Source of the DNA: Endomicrobium sp. | Lineage (GTDB): Bacteria; Elusimicrobiota; Endomicrobiia; Endomicrobiales; Endomicrobiaceae | DNA: 58,399 bases | Direction: 5' to 3' | NCBI GenBank assembly: GCA_031290625.1 | Contig: JAITND010000020.1 | Location: 1 to 58,399, forward strand | In this document: in pieces, positions 19,715 to 28,682 of the stretch | Layout of the letters: each line of letters begins with the position of its first letter | How positions within the stretch are numbered: position 1 is the stretch's first letter | Notes under the pieces: generated by a model | Databases searched by the model: none | Seen by the model: only the letters and a program-made list of their open reading frames with translations | What the model was told of the DNA's origin: nothing | Translations under genes and position numbers: made by a program

Positions 19715-21010
19715 ATGATTTCTCGTTATACTAAGCCGGAAATGGCTGCAGTTTGGTCGGATGAAAATAGATTTAAAAAAATGCTTGAAGTTGAAATTTT
19801 TGCAGCTGAAGCTATGGCAAAGTTAGGCGCAGTTCCCAAAAAAGCTGTGGATACTGTAAAGAAAAAAGCAAAAGTAAACGTTGATAGAATAGCCGAGATA
19901 GAGCTTACTGTTAAGCACGACGTCATAGCGTTTTTAACATCTGTTGCGGAAACTGTCGGTCCTGAAGGTCGCTTTTTGCATTTAGGCATGACGTCTTCCG
20001 ATGTATTGGACACCGCTACAGGCGCTCAGCTTAGACAGTCGACAAAACTCCTTATAGAAGAAACAAAAAAATTGTCCGTTATAACGTCCAAATTGGCGAA
20101 GAAATACAAAATGACTCCTGTGATGGGCAGAACTCACGGCGTTCACGCCGAACCCATGACTTTTGGGTTAAAAGCGGCTTCGTGGCGCGGTGAAATTACG
20201 AGGTCTTTGGACAGATTGAATTTTGCTCTTGAGACTGTAAGCTATGGTAAAATTTCCGGGGCTGTCGGCGCTATGGCTCATTTGGATCCTAGTGTTGAGA
20301 AGTATGTATGCCAAAAAATGGGATTAAAGCCCGAACCTGTTTCTACGCAAATTGTTCCTCGCGACAGGCATTCTATTTATTTTTCAACTTTAGCCCATGT
20401 CGGAGCGTGTCTTGAAAGAATTGCTGTTGAAATAAGACATTTACAAAGAACGGAAGTAGCGGAAGCGGAAGAGCCGTTTACGAAAGGACAAAGAGGTTCG
20501 TCGGCTATGCCGCATAAAAGAAATCCTATAATTTCAGAAAACATCTGCGGACTTGCCCGCCTTTTAAGAGGTTATGCCGTTACCGCTATGGAAAATATTG
20601 CTTTGTGGCATGAGCGCGACATAAGCCATTCTTCCACGGAAAGAATTATGTTCCCCGATGCTTCAATAGTTTTGCACTACATGCTTGTCAGAATGCAAGG
20701 TTTGTTGTCAGGCCTTAACGTTTATCCTAAAAACATGCGGATAAATATGGATACTACAAAAGATATTATATTTTCAGGGACCGTGATCCTTTCGTTGGTA
20801 GACAAAGGCGTTTCCAGAGAAGACGCTTATGCAATGACGCAGACCGCGGCGTTTGATGCGAGGGATAACAAAGTGTCTTTTGAAGAAGCATGCCTTAGGA
20901 GTCAAGAAATAAAGAAATATATGAAGCCAGAAGAAATAAAAAAGGATTGTGACGTAAAGTCTCAGTTTAAGAATATTAATTATATTTTCAAACGAGCGTT
21001 AAAAAAATAA
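19715..21010 (+). CDS. purB: Adenylosuccinate lyase
   Basis: GMTSSDVLDTA, GRTHGVHAEP, GSSAMPHKRNPI. Confidence 0.96.
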   Translation: MISRYTKPEMAAVWSDENRFKKMLEVEIFAAEAMAKLGAVPKKAVDTVKKKAKVNVDRIAEIELTVKHDVIAFLTSVAETVGPEGRFLHLGMTSSDVLDTATGAQLRQSTKLLIEETKKLSVITSKLAKKYKMTPVMGRTHGVHAEPMTFGLKAASWRGEITRSLDRLNFALETVSYGKISGAVGAMAHLDPSVEKYVCQKMGLKPEPVSTQIVPRDRHSIYFSTLAHVGACLERIAVEIRHLQRTEVAEAEEPFTKGQRGSSAMPHKRNPIISENICGLARLLRGYAVTAMENIALWHERDISHSSTERIMFPDASIVLHYMLVRMQGLLSGLNVYPKNMRINMDTTKDIIFSGTVILSLVDKGVSREDAYAMTQTAAFDARDNKVSFEEACLRSQEIKKYMKPEEIKKDCDVKSQFKNINYIFKRALKK

Positions 21011-21196
21011 GCCGGCGTAATAAGTAAGAAAATTTGTCGTTTGGTAGTAATTGGAAAAAACTTTTCTATAAAATTAATTATTACCATACTATTAACAAAG
21101 ATTCTCGCGTTAAAATTTACGCGAGAGCGGGTGTATTGAAAGATAGTTATGTTATAATAATCGACATATATAAAGTAACTTGTCGAGGGGAAAATT

Positions 21197-22354
21197 ATGA
21201 TTAGGTTTAGTACTGCGGGGGAATCGCACGGAGAAGCTTTGGTGGCAATTGTTGAGGGGATTCCCGCCGGACTTATCATAGACGTTGACAATATAAATTT
21301 AGATCTTGCCAGAAGACAAAAAGGTTACGGCAGGGGCAAAAGAATGAACATAGAAACTGATAAGGTAAAAATTTTATCCGGCGTTCGCCGCTACAGGGCT
21401 TTAGGTTCTCCAATAGCTATGCTTATTTTCAATAAAGATTTTGAAAATTGGATAGAAATAATGTCGCCTGTTTCAAACGAATCTGGCAATGAACCGCTTT
21501 TAAGACCGCGCCCTGGCCATGCGGATTTGCCGGGTCTTATGAAATATGGTTTAAAAGATTTTAGGGATATTCTTGAAAGAGCGTCCGCTAGAGAAACAGC
21601 GGCTAGAGCGGCGTCCGGAGCCGTATGCAAAGCTTTTCTAAAGGAGTTTGGGATAAGCGTTATGTCTTATACTTCTCAAATCGGGAGCGTTGCTGTGAAA
21701 AACGGTTTGATTGAAGATGAAAAGTTTTGGAGTAATGTTGAAAGTTCCGAAGTGAGATCTCCAGATATTGAAGCTGATAAGAAAATGCGAGAGTTGATAG
21801 ACGAAGCTTCTTTAAAGGGCGATACGCTTGGCGGTAAGATTGTAGTTGTAGCTAAGAATGTTCCGGTTGGTCTTGGAAGCCACGTGCAGTATGATTTAAA
21901 ACTTGACGGACGTTTTGCCCAAGCCTTAATTTCTATTCAGGCTGTAAAGGTTGTTGAGTTTGGATATGGGGTCAAACTTGCGGAACTTTTCGGTTCAAAA
22001 GCTCACGACGAGATTTTCTACGATAAAACAAAAGGTTTTTACAGAGAAACTAACAGAGCGGGCGGCATAGAAGGAGGAATGAGCAACGGCGAGCCTATAG
22101 TTATAACTTGTACGATGAAACCGATACCTTCGCTTGTAAATTCTCTTAATTCAGTAAATCTAAAAACAAAAGAATCGACAAAAGCTGAAACTGTTAGAAG
22201 CGACGTTTGCGCGGTTCCCGCTGCGGGCGTCGTTGCTGAAGCTGCGGTTGCCATAGAGCTTGCTAATGCTTTAACAGAAAAATTTGGCGGCGATTCTATT
22301 GAAGATATTAAGAAAAGAGTAAACGATTACAAAGAAAGGATAAAATCCGTATAA
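21197..22354 (+). CDS. aroC: Chorismate synthase
   Basis: STAGESHGEALVAIVEGIPAGL, RRQKGYGRGKRM, RPGHADLPGLMKYG, GGIEGGMSNG. Confidence 0.96.
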   Translation: MIRFSTAGESHGEALVAIVEGIPAGLIIDVDNINLDLARRQKGYGRGKRMNIETDKVKILSGVRRYRALGSPIAMLIFNKDFENWIEIMSPVSNESGNEPLLRPRPGHADLPGLMKYGLKDFRDILERASARETAARAASGAVCKAFLKEFGISVMSYTSQIGSVAVKNGLIEDEKFWSNVESSEVRSPDIEADKKMRELIDEASLKGDTLGGKIVVVAKNVPVGLGSHVQYDLKLDGRFAQALISIQAVKVVEFGYGVKLAELFGSKAHDEIFYDKTKGFYRETNRAGGIEGGMSNGEPIVITCTMKPIPSLVNSLNSVNLKTKESTKAETVRSDVCAVPAAGVVAEAAVAIELANALTEKFGGDSIEDIKKRVNDYKERIKSV

Positions 22355-22884
22355 TGAATTTAGTTCTAACAGGTTTTATGGGCGTCGGGAAGTCTGTTAC
22401 CGGGAAGATTCTTTCAAAAGAACTTCGCAGGAATTTTTTTGATACCGACGCTTTGATAGAGAAAAAAATAGGGCTTTCAATAAATATGATTTTTGAAAAG
22501 TTCGGCGAGAAAGAGTTTAGGCGGATGGAGTCGGAAGTTATAAGGACTTTATCGCGAGAGGATTCCTCCGTAATATCTTGCGGTGGCGGGGTCGTTGTTA
22601 ATCCATCAAACATTAAGCTTTTAGGAAATAAGGGAATAATAATAAATCTTTATGCTTCGCCCGAAGCGATATACGACAGAATCAAATCCGACTTGACAAG
22701 ACCTCTCTTAAAGCGCGAAAATCCTTTAGATGAAATAAAAAGACTTTTAGAATTGAGAAAAGAAGTATATTCGGACTGCGATTATGCTTTTAACACTGAC
22801 GGGTTGACGTCGCGGCAAGTTGTAAATAATATTTTAAGCGTTATAGACAAACTTCTAATCGGTTTTTCCAAAGCTGGAAATTGA
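22354..22884 (+). CDS. aroK: Shikimate kinase
   Basis: LTGFMGVGKSVTGKILS, FFDTDALIE, ISCGGGVV. Confidence 0.94.
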   Translation: MNLVLTGFMGVGKSVTGKILSKELRRNFFDTDALIEKKIGLSINMIFEKFGEKEFRRMESEVIRTLSREDSSVISCGGGVVVNPSNIKLLGNKGIIINLYASPEAIYDRIKSDLTRPLLKRENPLDEIKRLLELRKEVYSDCDYAFNTDGLTSRQVVNNILSVIDKLLIGFSKAGN

Positions 22885-22935
22885 TTTTAGACGCTGTAAA
22901 GTTATATAATTCAGACATACTGACAGGAGATATGG

Positions 22936-23643
22936 ATGTTGAAGAAGATATCGGGATCGTTTGTCGCAGTCTTATTTTGCGTTTCTTTTCTTTATGCCGG
23001 CAAACCGTACGTAATTGATACGCCGACTACGGGGATATTAAGTTACGGTTCGTACAGCGCCGACTTCAGGTGTTTCTCGCGCGGAAATGTGATTTCAGAA
23101 ATTAATTTTGGCGTTTTCAAGCCCTTGGATTTAGGGGTGTCTTGGGAATTAGATAGATTTATTGGCGACGAAAACATAAAAGCGGCGGTTCCCTCTCTCC
23201 ATGTAAAACTTAGCCTTTACGGAGGAAGTATGACCTTGCCCGGATTTGCTTTAGGCTATGACGGACAGGGAACTTTTATAAATGGAGATTGTGACGGCGG
23301 ATATATGCAAAGATGCAAAGGGACATATTTTGTCGTCGGAAGAGAATTTTTTATTGAAGGTTTAATATTCAACTTAGGCATTAATGTGAACGATTTTTCT
23401 AACCCAAAAGTTTATTGGTTTTCAAACGCAACGGTGCCTTTATATAAAGAATTTGTATCTTTTATGCTTGAGTATGACAACGTTAACTATTTTCCTGAGG
23501 CAAGGCTTAACTGCGGTTTAAGGTTTTCCGTGTCGGAATATTTAGATATAGATTGCATTGTAAGAGATTGTTTGGGTAAAAAAGACGCGAAAAGATTCCC
23601 AAATGAAAGAGAGTTAAAGATAAGTTATTTAGGTAAATTTTAG
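22936..23643 (+). CDS. Hypothetical secreted protein, possible outer-membrane protein
   Basis: Signal peptide MLKKISGSFVAVLFCVSFLYAG; Gly/aromatic alternation. Confidence 0.6.
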   Translation: MLKKISGSFVAVLFCVSFLYAGKPYVIDTPTTGILSYGSYSADFRCFSRGNVISEINFGVFKPLDLGVSWELDRFIGDENIKAAVPSLHVKLSLYGGSMTLPGFALGYDGQGTFINGDCDGGYMQRCKGTYFVVGREFFIEGLIFNLGINVNDFSNPKVYWFSNATVPLYKEFVSFMLEYDNVNYFPEARLNCGLRFSVSEYLDIDCIVRDCLGKKDAKRFPNERELKISYLGKF

Positions 23644-23672
23644 CTTAGGCAGTTTATAAAGAATGAGGATAA

Positions 23673-24668
23673 ATGGACATAACTTTTGATTTTGAACATT
23701 CTATAGTGGAAATTGACAAAAGAATTAAAGAATTAAAAAAATCCGCTCGGGAACAGAACGTAGATTTGTCGGAACAGATTAGAAATCTTGAGAAAACAAG
23801 AGACGAGTTGAAACAAAAAATTTACGGATCGATATCCCCATGGCAGCGCATACAAATTGCCAGACATCCGCAGAGACCATATTCGCAAGACTATATAAAA
23901 CTTATTTTTGAAAATTTTGTTGAACTTCATGGCGACAGAAGTTTTGGCGATGATCCCGCCGTTTTATGCGGAATCGCCGAGCTTGACGAGAAACCAGTAG
24001 CTATAATAGGGCATCAAAAAGGCAGAACTCTTGAAGAAAACATAGACAGAAATTTTGGCATGGCTCACCCTGAAGGTTATAGAAAGGCTATGAGGATAAT
24101 GAAGCTTGCCGAAAAGTTTAATCGTTCTATAATAACATTCATAGATACTCCCGGAGCTTATCCCGGCATTGCCGCTGAAGAAAGAGGACAGGCCGAAGCC
24201 ATTGCAAGAAATTTAAGAGAAATGTCTAGCGTAAAAGTTCCGATTATAACGGTTGTTATCGGCGAAGGCGGTTCCGGCGGCGCTTTAGGGATAGGCGTTT
24301 CAAACAAAGTGTTGTGTTTGGAGAATTCTTATTATTCTGTTATATCTCCCGAAGGCTGCGCCTCTATACTTTTCAGAGACAGTTCAAAAGCTACAGACGC
24401 GGCGGACTCTTTAAAACTTATTTCAAAAGATTTGCTTAAATTAAAAGTTATAGATGAAGTAATAAAAGAACCTCTAGGCGGGGCGCATTATAATCATGCC
24501 AAGACTGCTGCAAATATAAAAACAGTTTTGATCAAATATCTTAAATCTTATAATGGAATGAATAACAAAAAAGTTGTTCAAGAAAGGTATTTGAGATTTA
24601 GAAATATGGGAATTTATGAGAGAACTTCATCTAAAAAAAACAACAAGAAGAAGTTGAAAAAAGAATAG
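23673..24668 (+). CDS. accA: Acetyl-CoA carboxylase carboxyltransferase subunit alpha
   Basis: [53 protein letters not shown]. Confidence 0.94.
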   Translation: MDITFDFEHSIVEIDKRIKELKKSAREQNVDLSEQIRNLEKTRDELKQKIYGSISPWQRIQIARHPQRPYSQDYIKLIFENFVELHGDRSFGDDPAVLCGIAELDEKPVAIIGHQKGRTLEENIDRNFGMAHPEGYRKAMRIMKLAEKFNRSIITFIDTPGAYPGIAAEERGQAEAIARNLREMSSVKVPIITVVIGEGGSGGALGIGVSNKVLCLENSYYSVISPEGCASILFRDSSKATDAADSLKLISKDLLKLKVIDEVIKEPLGGAHYNHAKTAANIKTVLIKYLKSYNGMNNKKVVQERYLRFRNMGIYERTSSKKNNKKKLKKE

Positions 24669-24677
24669 GAGGATTAT

Positions 24678-25673
24678 ATGGCATTGTCGGCGGCAAAGCA
24701 GATTTTAGAAGAAGCGAGAAAGAAAGAGTACGGAGTCGGAGCGTACAACGTCAATAACATGGAACAGATTCAGGCTATTATGACCGCTGCAAAAGAGACG
24801 CAGTCTCCCGTAATTATTCAAGCCAGCAGAGGCGCTTTAAAATATTCCAACTTTACTTATTTGGGTTATTTAATGAAAGCTGCCGTTATTGAAAATCCTG
24901 ATATTCCTGTCGCTATGCATTTAGACCACGGCAACTCTTTGGAATCTGCTATAAAGGCGATAGATTTAGGTTTTTCGTCCGTTATGATAGACGGATCTTT
25001 AATGGAAGACGGAAAGACTGCTTCTACTTATGATTATAATGTAAAAGTTACTCGTTCTGTTGTTGAGTACGCTCACGACAGAGGAGTTTCCGTTGAAGCG
25101 GAAATAGGAACTCTTGGCGGAATTGAAGACGGCGTTGGTTCAGGTAAAATTCATTTGACTGATCCCAACGAAGCAAAGAAATTTGTATACGAAACAGGCG
25201 TTGATTCTTTGGCTATAGCTATAGGAACTTCGCACGGTGCTTATAAATTTAAAGGAGCGGCAAATCTTGCTTTTGACGTTTTGAAAGAGGTAAGAGCTTT
25301 GATAGACATTCCTATTGTGTTACACGGAGCTTCTTCAGTTCCTAAAGAATTGATTGACGAAGTAAACAAATACGGCGGAAAAATGCCAGGAGCAACCGGC
25401 GTACCTATGGCTAGCCTTCAAGAGGCGATTAAACTTGGCGTGTCAAAAATTAATGTTGATACTGACGGAAGGCTTGCTATTACGGCTGCAATCAGGAAAG
25501 TATTTACTGAAACTCCTGAGAAGTTTGACCCTAGAGATTACTTGGGACCTGCAAGAACAGCTCTTACAAATCTTATAATTTTTAAAATGAAAAATTTCGG
25601 AACTGCCGGACATGCAAAGGACTATGCTCTTAAGACTCTTGAAGACATGAAAAGAGAGTATGCTTCTAAATAA
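24678..25673 (+). CDS. fba: Fructose-bisphosphate aldolase class II
   Basis: YGVGAYNVNNMEQ, HLDHGNSLE, EAEIGTLGG, GTSHGAYKF, LHGASSVP. Confidence 0.93.
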   Translation: MALSAAKQILEEARKKEYGVGAYNVNNMEQIQAIMTAAKETQSPVIIQASRGALKYSNFTYLGYLMKAAVIENPDIPVAMHLDHGNSLESAIKAIDLGFSSVMIDGSLMEDGKTASTYDYNVKVTRSVVEYAHDRGVSVEAEIGTLGGIEDGVGSGKIHLTDPNEAKKFVYETGVDSLAIAIGTSHGAYKFKGAANLAFDVLKEVRALIDIPIVLHGASSVPKELIDEVNKYGGKMPGATGVPMASLQEAIKLGVSKINVDTDGRLAITAAIRKVFTETPEKFDPRDYLGPARTALTNLIIFKMKNFGTAGHAKDYALKTLEDMKREYASK

Positions 25674-25804
25674 GTTTTATTTTCTAGCTTTAAAAAATAT
25701 CTTTTAATTTGACTTTGAAAAAATATTCTATTACGATTTTGTTACAAAGCGGCGTTTGGAGGGGAAAGACAAATGATTGGAAGACAAAATAAAGGAGGTG
25801 GCAA

Positions 25805-26095
25805 ATGTCCCTTTACGATGTGAAGAAAGTCCAAGTAGCTTCAGTTCTTAGAGTATTGCCTGTCGTTTTTGCAATTTTAGGAGCTGTTATCGGGTTGGTT
25901 ACATTTTTCTTTTTCCCAACCGATTTAGCTGCAGGTCTTGGTTTTGGCGCAAAGTTGTTGTCTTGGGTTATATTTGTAGTGCTTTATACGGTGATAATGG
26001 CAATAGGATCGGTTGTTGTGGCATGGCTGTATAATTTTGTAGCTTCAAAATTGAACAGCAGCGTCGTAATATCTCTTGAGCCTAAAGAGAAATAA
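25805..26095 (+). CDS. Small membrane protein (DUF3566-like)
   Basis: Two TM segments; AGGAGGTG RBS just upstream. Confidence 0.65.
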   Translation: MSLYDVKKVQVASVLRVLPVVFAILGAVIGLVTFFFFPTDLAAGLGFGAKLLSWVIFVVLYTVIMAIGSVVVAWLYNFVASKLNSSVVISLEPKEK

Positions 26096-26164
26096 TAGAG
26101 TTTTCAGACTGCTTTGGCAAAAAATATTATGTCGGAGCAGCTTGAGATTTTAAATTTTCAAAAT

Positions 26165-26485
26165 GAATTTGAGAGTTAATTTTATTGTGTTCTCTTCATT
26201 TTTGTTCCTTACGTTTGCATTTGCCATTATTTCATCCGCGCGTTTTACTAAAGGGTTTGAAGAATCTGAGAAGCGTTTCGCATGAATTTAAAAGCCCGTT
26301 AGCGGTATAGACGGTAATGATTGAGAAAGCTAAAGAGAGCGGTTTTAATGATATTATGGATGAGTACGTAAAACAATTTGTTAAAGGCTCTTTCTCTAGC
26401 AAGCGAGATAGTAGCTTTGTATCGTGGAAATATTTGGGCGGAAAGTAAAGTCGGCGAAAGCGCAATAATTAAATTTATTTTACTA
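26165..26485 (+). pseudogene. Sensor histidine kinase remnant
   Basis: TM start LRVNFIVFSSFLFLTFAFAIISSAR, H-box HEFKSPLAV*, ATPase end IVALYRGNIWAESKVGESAIIKFI in separate frames. Confidence 0.75.
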
Positions 26486-26514
26486 GTTTTAAAAAGTCAA
26501 TAAAGGATTTTTAT

Positions 26515-27207
26515 ATGAAAGGAATAAAAATCATTGTCATTGATGATGAAGAAAGTTTAAGAAGTTTGGCAAAACAACTTCTTGAAGATGAAGGTTTTAT
26601 AGTTATCACATGCAAAGATACCGATGAAGGGTATAGTAAGATGTTAATATCTAAACCGGATCTTATAATTGTAGATATGAACATGCCCTCAATAGGAGGA
26701 ATGGAGTTTGTAAAAAAGATAAGGCGAGATCCTATTTTAAAAAATACTCTTATAATAATGCTTACAGTAGAGTCCGCTGAAAACGATAAAATTACAAGTT
26801 TTGATTCCGGAGCTGACGATTATTTGACTAAACCTTTCAGCAACAGAGAGCTTGTCGCTAGAATTACAGCTTTGCTAAGACGCGCCAGACGCAAAAATAG
26901 AGTCGCTAAACTTGAAGTAGATGGTTTGGTATTATCTTTGGAATCAAAAACTGTTCTTTTGAATAGAAAAGAAGTTCATTTGAGACCAAAAGAATTTGAT
27001 TTGCTTTATTTGTTTTTACAAAACCCTGAAATTGTTCTAGATAGACAACTCATTTTGAAAGACATTTTTGAATATAACATGTCGGTTACTACTAGAACTA
27101 TTGACACGCACATAAAGAATTTAAGAAGTACTTTAAGGCCTTGGGGGGATCGACATATTAAAACCATTTTTGGAGTTGGTTTTAAATTTACTTTAAATAA
27201 GAAATAA
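26515..27207 (+). CDS. OmpR/PhoB-family response regulator
   Basis: Receiver (VIDDEESLR, IIVDMNMP, LTKPFSNREL) plus winged helix (RPKEFDLLYLFLQNP, TRTIDTHIKNLRSTL). Confidence 0.93.
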   Translation: MKGIKIIVIDDEESLRSLAKQLLEDEGFIVITCKDTDEGYSKMLISKPDLIIVDMNMPSIGGMEFVKKIRRDPILKNTLIIMLTVESAENDKITSFDSGADDYLTKPFSNRELVARITALLRRARRKNRVAKLEVDGLVLSLESKTVLLNRKEVHLRPKEFDLLYLFLQNPEIVLDRQLILKDIFEYNMSVTTRTIDTHIKNLRSTLRPWGDRHIKTIFGVGFKFTLNKK

Positions 27208-27253
27208 ACGCGCGCAATACCTTAATAGCGCCGATAATCATTATGGGCATAGG

Positions 27254-27754
27254 TTGGAGCATAGCTATAGGTTTAGCTCTTGCATTAGTAATATTTATGG
27301 CAAAATATATTTACGACAAATAACCGGAGACGCAGTAGACATAAAGACCAGCTTTTTTACTAGGGAGAACATAATACCATTAGCGTTGGCGACTGTTGCG
27401 GGCGCGGGATTATTGCTTGGCGTATTTTTTGCCGTATCAACCATATTTGGCGTTATACTTAGCATATTGTCTACCGGCATAACTATAGGTTTTGGCATAC
27501 TTACGTTAATAGTCGCCGCGGTTTATATTTGGAACAAAGTTAAAGGGAAAGACAGAGAAGCTATAAAAAGATTTGGGGCTTGCGATGTTAGTACGGCAAA
27601 CAAAGTCGGCTCTATTTTTAAGGGAGTGCTTACGGTAATTGCGTCATTAGCTTTTTGCGGGCTGATGTTGTTTGCCGGAGTCATAACGGCTATGTCGTTA
27701 TGGGCAATTTTAGCGTCGGCGGCGTTAGGTCTAATATTGGCGTCGGCAGCGTGA
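27254..27754 (+). CDS. Gly/Ala-rich membrane protein, possibly frameshifted at the start and truncated by TGA
   Basis: Several TM segments; an upstream frame from 27243 encodes MGIGWSIAIGLALALVIFMAKYIYDK*; in-frame coding-like sequence continues past the TGA to 27837. Confidence 0.5.
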   Translation: MEHSYRFSSCISNIYGKIYLRQITGDAVDIKTSFFTRENIIPLALATVAGAGLLLGVFFAVSTIFGVILSILSTGITIGFGILTLIVAAVYIWNKVKGKDREAIKRFGACDVSTANKVGSIFKGVLTVIASLAFCGLMLFAGVITAMSLWAILASAALGLILASAA

Positions 27755-27917
27755 TTTCTTGTAGGTACTGAAAAAACAAAACAATTAACTATGATGGCGG
27801 CGTCTGGAGCAGGGGCGGCGCTAGCGAGTAAAACATAGAGCCAAGATATCTATGACGGCGCTTGCAAGAAACGTTCTCGCCGCCGCCTAATTTTTATTCA
27901 ATTTACATAATTAAAGC

Positions 27918-27959
27918 AAAGCATCCGGCTGATGGTAAAAATTGTCAGACGGATGCTTT
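27918..27959 (-). terminator. Terminator-like hairpin
   Basis: AAAGCATCCG...CGGATGCTTT flanked by T/A runs. Confidence 0.65.
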
Positions 27960-27966
27960 TTATCTT

Positions 27967-28212
27967 TTAATTTCTTTTAAGATATCTTTCAATAAATCTT
28001 CTATTAAATTCCCGCCGCGAACTTTGCATCATATGCCAGATAACGCATACGCATATGCTTCCAGCCGCGCATAGGCTAGCCGCGCCTGCGACAGCCGCGT
28101 ATACGCCAACCGTCGCTACTCTATCCCAAGTCCCATCTTGCGCAAAAGCTGATTTCATGGGTGAAACCAACAAGGCTAACGCTAACAACATACTTGTTAC
28201 TTTCTTTAACAT
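27967..28212 (-). CDS. Small Sec-exported/membrane protein
   Basis: MLKKVTSMLLALALLVSPMKSAFAQDG signal peptide then a short hydrophobic/basic body; upstream AAAGGAGATT RBS. Confidence 0.7.
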   Translation of the reverse strand: MLKKVTSMLLALALLVSPMKSAFAQDGTWDRVATVGVYAAVAGAASLCAAGSICVCVIWHMMQSSRREFNRRFIERYLKRN

Positions 28213-28538
28213 TTTAATCTCCTTTACTTCTTCTCTATCCCATTTCTTTCCAATCTTAGTATATTATAAGCATACTTAATTTTTTTCCTATTGCAAAATA
28301 TATCCTCACGGCTTGACCGTTTTTTGAATTTTTAGAGAAAAGCGCTCGCGAAAAAAGCGGTCGCCAAATCGGGCGTTATGTTTTTAAAGAGCTAATTTTT
28401 GAAAATAATCTATTCACCGACAAGCCTAAATTTTGCTAGCGCAAAAAACTGGCGTTTTCAGGCTAAAATTCTTAAAAATTTACCAAATGGAGACAAACGT
28501 ATTTGTTTTAGAAAAATAGAACGCAATGAGATTTTAGA

Positions 28539-28568
28539 TTGACATGGAGTTGTTAAATATGGTACCTT
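28539..28568 (+). promoter_or_regulatory. Putative promoter of tRNA-Val
   Basis: TTGACA-N18-TACCTT, 24 nt upstream of the tRNA. Confidence 0.5.
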
Positions 28569-28592
28569 AAATACAGTTCTAATATTTACGTC

Positions 28593-28668
28593 GGGCAGTT
28601 AGCTCAGCTGGAAGAGCATTTCCCTTACAAGGAAGAGGTCGCAGGTTCAAATCCTGTACTGCCCACCA
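28593..28668 (+). tRNA. tRNA-Val(TAC), CCA encoded
   Basis: GGGCAGT/ACTGCCC acceptor stem, anticodon loop CTTACAA, T-arm GCAGGTTCAAATCCTGT, CCA end. Confidence 0.95.
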
Positions 28669-28682
28669 AAGACGGCTCAAAC

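Noticed and set aside
21137-21165. Promoter for aroC (TTGAAA / TATAAT)
   Set aside because: The spacer between the visible boxes is too short for a normal sigma70 promoter.
27862-28279. ORFs 27862-28074 and 28055-28279 (+)
   Set aside because: Antisense to the better supported secreted protein at 27967-28212 (-) with RBS and signal peptide.
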